A stretch of DNA of 64,000 bases. Origin: Megasphaera_A sueciensis (GTDB taxonomy: Bacteria > Bacillota > Negativicutes > Veillonellales > Megasphaeraceae). A program made the position numbers and the translations under genes. Positions 25,506 through 34,618 of this stretch are shown one piece after another. The stretch spans positions 2,046,001 to 2,110,000 of the forward strand of contig NZ_CP116939.1 of assembly GCF_050219315.1 (NCBI RefSeq), read 5' to 3'. Below the pieces are notes generated by a model. It did no database searches. It saw nothing but the letters and a program-made list of their open reading frames with translations, and was not told where the DNA came from. Every line of letters starts with the position of its first letter. Positions within the stretch are counted from its first letter, which is position 1.

Positions 25506-26681
25506 ATGTCAGTTCGTTGGATCATGCATGTTGATATGGATGCATTTTATGCATCTGTTGAGCAACGAGATAATCCCGCATTACGGGGACTTCCGGTCAT
25601 TATTGGTGGTTTAATGGATCGAGGTGTTGTTGCCACTGCTTCGTATGAGGCACGCGTTTTTGGAGTTCATTCGGCAATGAGCATGAAACAAGCACGCCGA
25701 TTGTGTCCCAACGGTGTATTTTTACCAGTGCGCATGTCTTATTATCGAAAGGTGTCCTACCAGATACGCCTTATTATGTCGCATTATTCACCATTTATTG
25801 AACCATTGGCTTTAGATGAAGCATTTTTGGACGTGTCTGGTATGGAACGGCAATACCCAATGATAAAAGATATAGGTATTGCTATTAAAAATGATATTCA
25901 TAAGAATATGGGTCTTATTGCTTCTGCGGGGATTGCACCGAATAAATTCTTGGCAAAATTAGCCTCTGATTTGCGAAAACCGGATGGTTTAATGTGGATT
26001 CCGTATGGAAAAGAACGGGAAATATTGGCACCCTTGCCAGTAAAACGACTCTGGGGGGTGGGACGCGTAACAGCAGAGGCATTAGAATCTGTAGGAATTC
26101 ATACGATTGGTGATATTGCTGCAGTGGGGGTAAATGTGCTGCAATCTGTTACTGGGAATCAGGCAAAACGGCTTTACGAGTTATCGTGCGGTATAGATAA
26201 ACGGCCATTGGAAGTAAGCCGTCGGCCTCAATCAATTGGCAATGAACATACCTATGAACATGATATTTTTGCTTTTGATGAGATCGATGAGCAGTTTCGA
26301 ATATTAGCCAATGAAGTTTCCTGGCGCTTGCGACGACATCATTTAATGGGGCGAACGATTACAATAAAAATTAGGTTGGCATCATTTCATATGATAACTC
26401 GTTCACTCACGCTTCAAAATAATGGAACTTGCTCAGAAGAACAATTATATTTTTCTGCAAAAAAATTGTATAATAAAGCAAGGGTAGTAAAACCGATACG
26501 ACTGTTAGGATTGACAGTAAGTCAGTTGCAGCCGCTTCAAATTCAAGGAGATCTTTTTTCTGAAGATGAAGAAATAAAAGGTAAAGTAGCGGAAGCAATT
26601 GATAAATTACAGCAGCGATTTGGTCGTAATGCTATTATGGAAGGTTTTTTGTGGGAATTATCTCATGATAAAAATAAATAA
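25506..26681 (+). CDS. dinB: DNA polymerase IV (Y family)
   Basis: Error-prone translesion polymerase, 391 residues. MHVDMDAFYASVE holds the first metal-binding Asp; the palm motif LALDEAFLDVSG holds the catalytic Asp-Glu. The helix-hairpin-helix region (LWGVGRVTAEALESVGI) and the little-finger domain follow. The C-terminal region QIQGDLFSED resembles a beta-clamp-binding peptide. ATG 25506 with GGAGGA upstream is the start; the extra 13 codons of the longer frame lack a ribosome binding site. No LexA-type box was recognised. Confidence 0.94.
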   Translation: MSVRWIMHVDMDAFYASVEQRDNPALRGLPVIIGGLMDRGVVATASYEARVFGVHSAMSMKQARRLCPNGVFLPVRMSYYRKVSYQIRLIMSHYSPFIEPLALDEAFLDVSGMERQYPMIKDIGIAIKNDIHKNMGLIASAGIAPNKFLAKLASDLRKPDGLMWIPYGKEREILAPLPVKRLWGVGRVTAEALESVGIHTIGDIAAVGVNVLQSVTGNQAKRLYELSCGIDKRPLEVSRRPQSIGNEHTYEHDIFAFDEIDEQFRILANEVSWRLRRHHLMGRTITIKIRLASFHMITRSLTLQNNGTCSEEQLYFSAKKLYNKARVVKPIRLLGLTVSQLQPLQIQGDLFSEDEEIKGKVAEAIDKLQQRFGRNAIMEGFLWELSHDKNK

Positions 26682-26729
26682 AATGTGTTTAAAATATTTT
26701 TAATTTTATTTAGCGAGGAGTAATGTGAT

Positions 26730-27023
26730 ATGTCGATCTTCAAAGTAATTGCTCATACAGATTCAAATAATAACGGTTATATTCAATATGATACGGAGAC
26801 AAAAGAGTTGACAATATGTCTTCATGATTTGGAAAAAGAAGAACAAGTTCGAGCGTATTTAACAAAGGAAAGAGCGATGCATCGTTATGTGGGGTTATCG
26901 ACTTTTGAGACGGTAAGCGCGGCACCTGTTTCCAGTTTAGAAAATTTAAAATTAGCGTTAGGGTATATATGGCTGGATTTGGATGTTCATATTGATTGGA
27001 GCCGACCAACGGAAGAAATCTAA
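26730..27023 (+). CDS. Small conserved-looking hypothetical protein (97 aa)
   Basis: A 97-residue acidic protein beginning MSIFKVIAHTDSN, with a good GCGAGGAG ribosome binding site. It has no membrane segment, cysteine motif or recognisable domain. It lies 48 nt after dinB in the same direction and ends where the DnaA-box cluster begins. Clean start, codon use like the neighbours and a matching ribosome binding site support a real gene. Function unknown. Confidence 0.6.
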   Translation: MSIFKVIAHTDSNNNGYIQYDTETKELTICLHDLEKEEQVRAYLTKERAMHRYVGLSTFETVSAAPVSSLENLKLALGYIWLDLDVHIDWSRPTEEI

Positions 27024-27400
27024 TAGGGAATAAGGTTATCCACAACTTATTCACAATTTATCACCACTGATGTATCGTCTTGTGTATAAACGAAAAAATA
27101 TACGATAATAGTAAAATACGCGAAGTGTATAGCAGAAATGGAAGCGATAAAATGTGGATAACTTAAAAAAACAATGTATACTAATCGTGTAATTATATAG
27201 AAAATAAGCACAACCATGCGGATAATTATGATTATTTTCTATTTAGCGGCTAAAGTGGATATATTGTGGATTATTGTGGATAAATAATAGATATTGGCGT
27301 GTATGGTTTTGGAGAAATAAAAAAAATGATGATATATGTACAGCTTTTTACAAAAAGATAGGTGTCTTCTATAGAAAAGTATGAGTTATCCACAATTTTT
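27024..27400. promoter_or_regulatory. DnaA-box cluster in an AT-rich intergenic region
   Basis: Perfect TTATCCACA or its complement at 27036-27044 (+), 27153-27161 (-), 27275-27283 (-) and 27386-27394 (+). One-mismatch boxes are at 27047-27055 (TTATTCACA), 27217-27225 and 27265-27273. Seven boxes within about 360 nt, in both orientations and in very AT-rich DNA, are far more than expected by chance. This could be an origin, or a DnaA-titrating or DnaA-reactivating site. Gene orientation does not switch here, which speaks against the main bidirectional origin. Confidence 0.65.
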
Positions 27401-27485
27401 ATAAAAAATTTTCGTAGTGAAATACGTGGTATTCATTTGTTGTAATATATTAAGTATATAGTATAATATATGGTGCTGTAATAAC

Positions 27486-27528
27486 GAAGTCTCCGAAGAA
27501 TATGTGTTTGGAGACTTTATTTTTATAT
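27486..27528 (+). terminator. Terminator-like hairpin before a LysR gene
   Basis: AAGTCTCC (27487-27494) pairs with GGAGACTT (27510-27517), followed by TATTTTTAT. Confidence 0.55.
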
Positions 27529-27550
27529 CGGGAATGTAAGGGGGCAGGTA

Positions 27551-28438
27551 ATGATGAATTTGCCAAATATACAGCAATTAGAAAATTTTATTATTTACGG
27601 AAAAGTCCGTAATTTTACTGCCGCGGCAAAAGAAGCTAATATAACACAATCTGCCTTTAGTTTTCAAATGAAAAAGCTCGAAGAAAGGATAGGGGTACAA
27701 CTTATTGTACGATCGAATAAAGGCAGTAACTTGACGGAAGAAGGAGAATTATTCCTGAAAAGAGTAGAAGTTATTTTTCAGAATCTTGAAGAATGTATTT
27801 GTGATATACAAGCATTGGGCGGTCAGACACTTTCTCTTTCTGTAGGGACGCTTATGTCATTAGGTGACGTGCTTATGAATCGTCATTTAGCATATTTTCA
27901 GAAACATCATCCGAAAATGCCTATTAGTGTATATAATTTAGAAGCACGAGAGCTTCTAAAACAGCTTGAAGAAGATAAACTTGACATTATATCGACTTTT
28001 TGTCTTCCGCAAATGAATATTAATAAATATGAACAGACCTTTTTTTGTACGGAAAAAATGGTATATTACGCTCCGAATATGCATATAGAAAATCCGACAG
28101 TTTCTGCCGATTATATGGCGAGACGTCCATTAGCGCAGTATTCGTCATATTATTTGATGAATACTAATATTCAAAAATATTTTTCATCCATAGATTGTCA
28201 TCCAGTTGTACAAGCATGGTTTTCTACACCGTATGCGATTATGCAGTACTGTCAGGAAAATCTTACAGGGGCGTTATTATCTGAACGATTTCTTGTGGCT
28301 ATGGGAGTTTATGAAGGATACTATGAAGTAGAACCAAAGTTTGATATGTCTTGTTATTTATTATATAAGCACAATAATCCAAAGTATAAAATGATGAAAA
28401 TATTTATTGATTATATTCGAAGATTATATCAAGGTTAA
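27551..28438 (+). CDS. LysR family transcriptional regulator
   Basis: A 295-residue LysR protein. The HTH region is NFTAAAKEANITQSAFSFQ; the effector domain starts around LSLSVGTLMS. It is less typical than the other two LysR proteins in the window (QSAFSFQMKKLEE instead of QPAVSQHIRYLE). AAGGGGG upstream favours ATG 27551 or 27554. The next gene in the same direction is an MFS transporter, a likely target. It is otherwise surrounded by AT-rich non-coding DNA. Confidence 0.87.
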   Translation: MMNLPNIQQLENFIIYGKVRNFTAAAKEANITQSAFSFQMKKLEERIGVQLIVRSNKGSNLTEEGELFLKRVEVIFQNLEECICDIQALGGQTLSLSVGTLMSLGDVLMNRHLAYFQKHHPKMPISVYNLEARELLKQLEEDKLDIISTFCLPQMNINKYEQTFFCTEKMVYYAPNMHIENPTVSADYMARRPLAQYSSYYLMNTNIQKYFSSIDCHPVVQAWFSTPYAIMQYCQENLTGALLSERFLVAMGVYEGYYEVEPKFDMSCYLLYKHNNPKYKMMKIFIDYIRRLYQG

Positions 28439-28562
28439 CTAGTATATAACGGGTTACCTGTCATTACATTATTTTATGCCTGCCATTATTTTTATTTGTT
28501 ATACAAGAAAGACTATTAGGTATAAAATAAGCTCTATCAATTTAATGGAGATGAAACAGGGT

Positions 28563-29783
28563 ATGAAGGAAACATCGTTATGGAATACAGATTTTCTATT
28601 GGATACGGGCATCAATTTTGTTGTATATTTGATTTATTATTTACTTATGGTTATTATTGCTGTCGTTGCAAAAGATCAGCTTAATGCGTCATTAAGTGAA
28701 GCCGGCTTAGCGTCTGGGGTTTTTATTGTTGGGACATTGCTAGCGCGGTTGCAATTAGGGAAAAACATTGAATTATATGGAAGGAAAAGAACGTTATACT
28801 GCGGAATTGTTTTTTATTTTGTTACTACACTTTTTTATTTTTATATTCCGAATTTAGAAATAATGTATGGGATACGATTTCTTAATGGTCTTGCCTATGG
28901 CATTATTTCAACGGCAACGAACACCATTATTACTAGTTGTATTCCTGTAAAACGTCGTGGTGAAGGTATTAATTATTATGGATTAAGTACTAGTTTAGCA
29001 GCAGCTATTGGACCATTTTTAGGAATGGTACTTATGTTGATAGCTAATTTCAAAATTATTATTATTATTTGTGCAATTTTGGTCGGATTATGTGTGATTG
29101 GCTGCTTCATGTTGCGAATCAATGAAATTCAATTGACGGATGAACAAATGAAACGTATGAAGAATTATTCTATAGATAATTATATAGAATCACATGTTAT
29201 TGTTATTTCTGTTATTGCTCTTTTTATGGGTTTTGCTTATTCTAGTGTCCTTAGTTTTTTGGCAGCCTATGCTCGGGAAATCCATTTGGTTCAGGCAGGA
29301 ACCTTTTTCTTTGTTGTATATGCTGTTGTTATTACGATTACGCGGCCTCTTACGGGAATTGTTTTTGACCGTAAAGGTGAAAATTATGTGCTGTATCCGT
29401 GTTATTTGTTTTTAGCGGTTGGCTTGTATATTTTAAGTATAACGGATACGACGTTTTTACTATTACTGGCTAGTGTTTTTGTCGGCTTAGGGTATGGTAC
29501 ATTCATGTCTAATGGCCAAGCCGTATGTATCAAATTAACACAGCCCCATCGTGTAAGCGTAGCTTTATCAACCTATTTTGTGTCGTTGGATTTGGGAATT
29601 GGCATAGGACCATATATTTTGGGGAACATGCGCAATGTGTTTTCTTTTTCCCAGCTTTATATCGTGGCAGGTATGATTGCATTTTTTTGTTTTATTTTGT
29701 ATTTTTTATTTTATGGACGGAAAGTTTGCAGTAATAAAATTGCAGCAAGAACAATTATTACGATGGAAAAATCACCTGATTAG
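28563..29783 (+). CDS. Major facilitator superfamily transporter
   Basis: A polytopic protein with about 12 predicted membrane helices. The loop 2-3 signature is present as LQLGKNIELYGRKRTL (GxxxDxxGRR-like), and TRPLTGIVFDRKGE is its repeat in the second half. This points to a drug/metabolite efflux-type MFS. The substrate is unknown. The start is uncertain: ATG 28563 (MKETSLWNTDF) fits homologues best, with GGAG about 11 nt upstream; 28545 and 28551 are alternatives. It follows the LysR gene at 27551-28438 by about 120 nt. Confidence 0.82.
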   Translation: MKETSLWNTDFLLDTGINFVVYLIYYLLMVIIAVVAKDQLNASLSEAGLASGVFIVGTLLARLQLGKNIELYGRKRTLYCGIVFYFVTTLFYFYIPNLEIMYGIRFLNGLAYGIISTATNTIITSCIPVKRRGEGINYYGLSTSLAAAIGPFLGMVLMLIANFKIIIIICAILVGLCVIGCFMLRINEIQLTDEQMKRMKNYSIDNYIESHVIVISVIALFMGFAYSSVLSFLAAYAREIHLVQAGTFFFVVYAVVITITRPLTGIVFDRKGENYVLYPCYLFLAVGLYILSITDTTFLLLLASVFVGLGYGTFMSNGQAVCIKLTQPHRVSVALSTYFVSLDLGIGIGPYILGNMRNVFSFSQLYIVAGMIAFFCFILYFLFYGRKVCSNKIAARTIITMEKSPD

Positions 29784-30112
29784 AAATTGTAGGCGAAATG
29801 AATGTGATGTTTTAAGAAGAAGTCATTTATTATACGTCTTTTGAAATAAAAAAATGCAGTACAAATTGAAATATATTATATAACTAAATTAAACAGATTC
29901 TTATATAAAAATAAGCGCCCCTTCGATAATGGAAGTGATGTGACTGTCTATTATGGGAGGGGTATTTTGTATAGGTAGTTCAGGACGTTTTCTATATGTT
30001 TTCTTTATGATATATAGATATTATGGACTGCTTTTAGTATAATTTTTCAGATGACAGAATATAAAATACATGGTATTATAGTGGTGCGCATAAAACACTG
30101 TGCGTGTTTGAT
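29784..30112. other. Intergenic stretch with a terminator-like hairpin before tRNA-Arg
   Basis: An imperfect hairpin at about 29915-29965 (GCCCCTTCGATAATGGA with CTATTATGGGAGGGGT, then ATTTTGT) probably ends the MFS transcript. A TATTAT at 30073-30078 may be the -10 box of the tRNA gene. No open frame is supported. Confidence 0.5.
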
Positions 30113-30189
30113 GCGCCCATAGCTCAGCTGGATAGAGCAGCAGTTTCCTAAACTGCGTGTCGGATGTTCGAGTCATCTTGGGCGCACCA
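30113..30189 (+). tRNA. tRNA-Arg (anticodon CCT)
   Basis: A 77-nt cloverleaf. The acceptor GCGCCCA pairs with TGGGCGC, and CCA is encoded. The anticodon loop TTCCTAA lies between CAGTT- and AACTG-type stem halves, giving CCT, which reads AGG. The T-loop TTCGAGT is normal. It stands alone, 47 nt before the GltD-like gene. Confidence 0.95.
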
Positions 30190-30236
30190 TTTTTATGTGT
30201 AATGTGTAATTACAAGGATGATAGGAGTTGATAGTT

Positions 30237-31601
30237 GTGGCGGAAAATAAGGGTATGCAGGATGTTCTTGCATTTGAGCAGGAACCTTTGGCAGATTATG
30301 ATCTTACGTTGCAGGAAGCCGTCATTGAAGCGCGACGCTGTTTACATTGTGCCGTACCACAATGCCGGAAGGGATGTCCTATTAATAATGAAATTCCACA
30401 ATTTATACAGGAACTGTCTGCAGGAAATTTTGGTACAGCTGCAGAATATATTTCACATCATAATGATTTGCCGGCTGTTTGTGGACGTGTTTGCTCGCGG
30501 GAAATACAGTGCGAGGGTCATTGTATTTTGGGAAAAAAAGGAAAACCTATTGCCATTGGAAAATTAGAACGATTTGTTGCAGACGTTTCGATGACGGGTG
30601 GGTTTCTTCCTCAAAAAACAAATAAAAAAAATAATGGCAGAGTTGCCGTGATAGGCAGTGGACCGGCTGGTCTTACGGTTGCATATGAACTGGCACGCAG
30701 AGATTATGACATTACGGTGTTTGAAGAAGATGGACAGCCAGGCGGAATGCTATTATTTGGAATCCCTGCTTTTCGGTTGCATAAAAAATATATTTATCGT
30801 GAAGTAGAAGCATTGCAGCAATTGGGTGTACATTTTCAATATAATATAAAAATCGGTAGGGATAAGTCACTGGAAGATTTATTTGGTGAAGGCTATGAAG
30901 CGGTATTTGCTGGTATTGGTACATCTGTTGCATGGGGGCTCGGTATTGACAATGACCAAATAGAAGGGGTTGTTGATGCACAAGCATTTCTTCATCAGGT
31001 ACAGCAAGTGCAAATGGGTGAAGAAGAGGTTACCAATCTTCCCATTCAAAAAGGTGATGCCGTAATCGTAGTAGGGGCGGGAAATGTTGCTATTGATGCT
31101 GCTCGGACGGCATTGCGGTTACAGGCTGACGTATCTATTGTCTATCGTCGTGCGGAGAAAAATATGAAGTGCCTTCCGTCGGAATATGAGGAAGCGAAAG
31201 CAGATGGCGTAAAGTTTCAATTTTATTCAGCACCTCGAGCTGTTGTTGGAATTCAGCATGTGGAAGGTCTGCAATATGAAAAGCAAAAAATACTTGCAGA
31301 TGCTACGATGGTTCCCACCGGTGAATATGGAATTGTTCCGGCAAACAAAATTATTGCAGCTATTGGCAATCGTCCCGAAATAGACAGTATTCAATCATTA
31401 AAAGTAGAAGTGACGGATGACGGCTATATTTCGACGATGCAAAAACCGTATGGTATGACAACTCGTGCAGGTGTATTTGCCGCCGGTGATGTTGTCCATA
31501 AACCGGCAACGGTTGTGCTGGCTATGCGTGAAGCAAAAAAAACAGCGGCAGGTATTGACCGGTATATACAAGCGAAACATTTGTTGAATGGTGTAGAGTG
31601 A
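30237..31601 (+). CDS. GltD-like NAD(P)-dependent FAD/Fe-S oxidoreductase (copy 1)
   Basis: Homologue of the small (beta) subunit of glutamate synthase, 454 residues. The N-terminal Fe-S domain has CLHCAVPQCRKGCPINN and later CGRVCSREIQCEGHC. The FAD site is VAVIGSGPAGLTVAYELA and the NAD(P) site is VVVGAGNVAIDAARTA. The C-terminal FAD motif is GVFAAGDVVH. No GltB, NfnA or other catalytic partner is nearby, so the electron acceptor is unknown. The GTG at 30237 is preferred over TTG 30228 because TAGGAG (30222-30227) then has a 9-nt spacing. A close paralogue is at 47201-48595. Confidence 0.88.
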   Translation: MAENKGMQDVLAFEQEPLADYDLTLQEAVIEARRCLHCAVPQCRKGCPINNEIPQFIQELSAGNFGTAAEYISHHNDLPAVCGRVCSREIQCEGHCILGKKGKPIAIGKLERFVADVSMTGGFLPQKTNKKNNGRVAVIGSGPAGLTVAYELARRDYDITVFEEDGQPGGMLLFGIPAFRLHKKYIYREVEALQQLGVHFQYNIKIGRDKSLEDLFGEGYEAVFAGIGTSVAWGLGIDNDQIEGVVDAQAFLHQVQQVQMGEEEVTNLPIQKGDAVIVVGAGNVAIDAARTALRLQADVSIVYRRAEKNMKCLPSEYEEAKADGVKFQFYSAPRAVVGIQHVEGLQYEKQKILADATMVPTGEYGIVPANKIIAAIGNRPEIDSIQSLKVEVTDDGYISTMQKPYGMTTRAGVFAAGDVVHKPATVVLAMREAKKTAAGIDRYIQAKHLLNGVE

Positions 31602-31635
31602 TCACATATATTTTCTGTCTTCAGGAGGGTGACTC

Positions 31636-32199
31636 ATGTCGCTTTTATTACAGCAGATTAAGGAAGCAAATAATAAATTTGTAGCGTGTCAACTAAAATC
31701 AGTTAAAGCACCTCTTTGCAAGTATCCAACGCGTAAATTGGCAATTCTTGCCTGCATGGATACCCGTCTTGTATCTTTTCTAGAGCCGGCAATGGGAATT
31801 TCCCGCGGAGAAGCTAAGATTATCAAGGTGGCTGGCAATGTGGTGTATACGGATTTTGATAGTGTCATCGGTAGTTTGATGGTTGCGGTATATGAACTTC
31901 AGGTGCAGGAAATTATGGTTATGGGGCATGATGATTGTGGAATGCTGCGTACTACGGCAGCCAGCTTGTGTGCTAAAATGAAAGTACGAGGTATTGCTGA
32001 GCCGGATATTGAAAGAATTCGTCCACAACTGCAGAAATGGGCAGATCCCATTGAAAATATCACGACATCGGTTATGACAACGGTAGCATGTTTACGAAAA
32101 AATCCGTATTTGCCTGCGGATGTTTTGATTCATGGGGCCGTAATTCATCCAGATACAGGCCGGATTACGATTATTTCAGATGGCTCAAACTTGGAATAA
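31636..32199 (+). CDS. Beta-class carbonic anhydrase
   Basis: Zinc enzyme interconverting CO2 and bicarbonate, 187 residues. Zinc ligands and the catalytic dyad are in ACMDTR (Cys, Asp, Arg) and GHDDCGM (His, Cys). The length matches the short type II-like bacterial forms. It follows the GltD-like gene by 34 nt with a good AGGAGGG, and precedes gmhA by 14 nt, so the three genes form a likely operon. CO2 or bicarbonate supply for carboxylations is a plausible role. Confidence 0.9.
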   Translation: MSLLLQQIKEANNKFVACQLKSVKAPLCKYPTRKLAILACMDTRLVSFLEPAMGISRGEAKIIKVAGNVVYTDFDSVIGSLMVAVYELQVQEIMVMGHDDCGMLRTTAASLCAKMKVRGIAEPDIERIRPQLQKWADPIENITTSVMTTVACLRKNPYLPADVLIHGAVIHPDTGRITIISDGSNLE

Positions 32200-32213
32200 A
32201 GGAGGCGATTTCT

Positions 32214-32771
32214 TTGGGTATTATAGAAGAACGGATGCATGATCATGAAGTTGTTTTATCTGCGACAAAGATATTGCAGCCCGAGATCAAACGAGCGGGA
32301 GCGATCATCAGTAAAGCTGTTGCGGAAGGCCATAAAATCCTTTTTTGTGGCAATGGCGGAAGTGCAGCTGATGCACAACATTTAGCGGCAGAATTTGTAG
32401 GACGCTTTCAGAAAGAACGAAAAGCACTTCCTGCCGCAGCCTTGACCGTAGATACGTCCGTTCTTACAGCGGTTGCCAATGATTATGGGTATGAAACGAT
32501 ATTTAAACGGCAGGTTGAAGCGTTGGGACAGGCAGGAGATGTATTAGTTGGGATTTCCACGTCAGGTAACAGTGCAAATGTTTTGTCGGCAATGTATGCT
32601 GCCAGAAAATACGGTCTTATGGTTATTGGTATGACAGGTATGGGAGGCGGTAAAATGGCAGCAATCTGTAATGTATGTCTGGCTGTTCCGTCGGAAGTCA
32701 CAGCAAGAACCCAGGAAATGCATATTATGATTGGTCACATTCTGTGTGAATTAGCGGAAGCGGATATATGA
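32214..32771 (+). CDS. gmhA: D-sedoheptulose-7-phosphate isomerase
   Basis: SIS-domain protein that makes heptose-7-phosphate, the first step to ADP-heptose for lipopolysaccharide core. The SIS motifs LFCGNGGSAADAQHLAAEF and GISTSGNSANVL are intact, and the C-terminal VTARTQEMHIMIGHILCE contains the active-site Glu and His. The TTG at 32214 is chosen: AAAGGAGG lies 8 nt before it, whereas the longest frame begins inside the carbonic anhydrase gene. Its presence supports a diderm, LPS-bearing organism. Confidence 0.9.
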   Translation: MGIIEERMHDHEVVLSATKILQPEIKRAGAIISKAVAEGHKILFCGNGGSAADAQHLAAEFVGRFQKERKALPAAALTVDTSVLTAVANDYGYETIFKRQVEALGQAGDVLVGISTSGNSANVLSAMYAARKYGLMVIGMTGMGGGKMAAICNVCLAVPSEVTARTQEMHIMIGHILCELAEADI

Positions 32772-32796
32772 AATAATAGTAAAGTAAATTTGTTAA

Positions 32797-32851
32797 ACAA
32801 AAGAAAGAAGCAGAGAATGTACATCTATTTCTCTGCTTCTTTCTTTTGTTT
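32797..32851 (+). terminator. Terminator after gmhA
   Basis: AAAGAAAGAAGCAGAGAA pairs with TTCTCTGCTTCTTTCTTT, an 18-bp stem with a T-rich end. It can also act for the convergent LUD gene. Confidence 0.88.
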
Positions 32852-32878
32852 GCAATACACATGATTATATGGACGAAT

Positions 32879-33526
32879 TTAATATCCGAGATTTTCTCCG
32901 ACAAGAATTATTTTAATTCTATTTGCAGGTTTGCAGAACCGAGTGCGTACTATTTGGCAGCATATCGTCTGTGGACTTAGACAGTCGGTACACATTCCGG
33001 TTATAAAGCAAGGTGTTTTTGTACCGGCAAAACGCTGAACATTGATAGGTGCTGCTACGGAACGGGCGCGAGCAATAGCGGTATCTACAGTAGGTTTAAT
33101 TTTATTCATGCCAATGATTGCAATGACTTGTTTGGGACCATAACAAAGGGCTGCGACACGGTTGCCATTCCCATCAATATTAAATAACTGTCCATCTTCA
33201 CAAACAGCATTAGCGCTCATAAGAAATGTATCACAGAGCAATGCGTTGCGCATTAATTCAATACGTTCTTCCGGGGATTTAGCATTATCGCGGTTGATAA
33301 CGGTGTAACCGTGTTCCAAAATATAAGGTCGCAGCCCTATTTCATCAATAGAGACGGAACCGCCCCAGGAAATCACATCTTTTTTGGAAATAAGAGACAA
33401 TGCTTTTTCTAATGCATTTTCCTTAGTAGGGCAATAATACGCTTCAAAATTTCGCTTTTCGAAAGCTTTGGCTACTACGGGACCTTTCTTATCATACATT
33501 ATGTGCATCATATCAGATCTATCCAT
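32879..33526 (-). CDS. LUD-domain (lactate utilisation, DUF162) protein
   Basis: A 215-residue single LUD domain. Features are the YYCPTKENALEKALSLI segment, VISWGGSVSIDEIGL and a cysteine-containing C-terminal region (CFITGMCTDCLSP, ICCQIVR). Related proteins (LutC/LldG-like or YkgG-like) take part in lactate oxidation complexes, but stand-alone members like this one are of uncertain function. The start is the ATG at 33526, 7-8 nt after GGAGG; the longer frame starts in non-coding DNA. No lutA/lutB genes are nearby. Confidence 0.85.
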   Translation of the reverse strand: MDRSDMMHIMYDKKGPVVAKAFEKRNFEAYYCPTKENALEKALSLISKKDVISWGGSVSIDEIGLRPYILEHGYTVINRDNAKSPEERIELMRNALLCDTFLMSANAVCEDGQLFNIDGNGNRVAALCYGPKQVIAIIGMNKIKPTVDTAIARARSVAAPINVQRFAGTKTPCFITGMCTDCLSPQTICCQIVRTRFCKPANRIKIILVGENLGY

Positions 33527-33606
33527 TTTTATTCCTCCCTGAAAAATTAAATAACTAAGAATATAAATGCTATTGGCAGAAAATAACATACTGGTTAGTA
33601 GCGGAA

Positions 33607-34260
33607 TTATTCATTGATAAGAGATTTAAAAGCCGGATCGCTGCGGATAGAGTCAAAGTGAGACTGTGTACGAGCAGCCTGTTTTACATTGATGTTGTCC
33701 AATGACATTGCTTTTTTTAAATATGTGACGGCTTCTTTTGCTTGGCCTTTATCTCCATATATTGTAGCAATTCCATAATAACTCCATGTATTATCAGGTT
33801 CTTTTTGAATAACCTTTTGAAACCAGTAGATAGATTCGTCATAGTTTTTGTTAATTTTTAATGCTAAGGCTAAGTCGTAAAAAGCAGCTACATAATTGGG
33901 ATTTTTTTGCAAAGCACTTTTGATTAAAGCAATTCCCGAGGTAATATCCTGCGTACTGTTGTTTTCATTACCTTGCATGGCTAAAGCAATTCCTTTTCCA
34001 GAAAGGGCTTTATAATTATTTTTGTCGATAGAAAGGGATTTATCATAAAAAAATATTGCTTCATTATAATTAAATGATTCATATGCGGTTAGCCCTTTTT
34101 GAAAAAGCTGCTCCGATTGCGGATCAATCGAAGGAATTGCCGATGCCGCAGATGAAATAGAAGATGCCAAGGGTTGCGTTGAGTTAGGAAAACTGCCGCA
34201 ACCGCTTATCCCTAATAGGAGAGCTGTAGCTATAAAGAAAAACGATTTACATGAATACAT
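33607..34260 (-). CDS. TPR-repeat lipoprotein
   Basis: A lipoprotein signal peptide with lipobox LGISGC (Cys at residue 21), then a Ser/Ala-rich linker. Three to four tetratricopeptide repeats follow: GLTAYESFNYNEAIFFYDKS, the ALALKINKNYDESIYWF region and GIATIYGDKGQAKEAVTY. Likely anchored in the inner or outer membrane and acting as an interaction scaffold. It is followed by the LUD gene on the same strand after about 80 nt; any functional link is unclear. Confidence 0.88.
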   Translation of the reverse strand: MYSCKSFFFIATALLLGISGCGSFPNSTQPLASSISSAASAIPSIDPQSEQLFQKGLTAYESFNYNEAIFFYDKSLSIDKNNYKALSGKGIALAMQGNENNSTQDITSGIALIKSALQKNPNYVAAFYDLALALKINKNYDESIYWFQKVIQKEPDNTWSYYGIATIYGDKGQAKEAVTYLKKAMSLDNINVKQAARTQSHFDSIRSDPAFKSLINE

Positions 34261-34525
34261 AAGAAACTCCTTTCTTTATATATTATACCATATAAGGTAC
34301 AGTCTAAATAAAATATAAACGTTTTTCCATACAATTGTCTGTCGAAAAAAATATATATTTTGTATAGTTTATCATATAGCCGTAAAGCAAGGTCGTGTAT
34401 TTTTTAAGATAAAAATCGAACACATATAATATCTTAATGTTGTAATATTAGCATATTAACTATGTATTTTATATATAATTAAAATACATAGTTAAAGGTT
34501 TAACTTTGCTGTTTTTGCAAGATTA
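34261..34525. promoter_or_regulatory. AT-rich region upstream of PFOR with a 16-bp palindrome
   Basis: Perfect inverted repeat with 16-nt arms (34456-34471 and 34480-34495) and an 8-nt centre, about 30 nt upstream of the -35 box of the PFOR promoter. No T-tract follows. It may be an operator or activator site. Nothing else is recognisable between the divergent genes. Confidence 0.5.
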
Positions 34526-34554
34526 TTGAAAAAACGTTAGTTCTTCGTTATAAT
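34526..34554 (+). promoter_or_regulatory. Promoter of the pyruvate:ferredoxin oxidoreductase gene
   Basis: TTGAAA (34526-34531), 17-nt spacer, TATAAT (34549-34554). A small AAACGTTT palindrome lies in the leader. Confidence 0.75.
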
Positions 34555-34618
34555 TAAGAGGATAAGATAAACGTTTAACTTATGCAGGAAATGTTCATTC
34601 TATAAGGAGATGTTGAAA

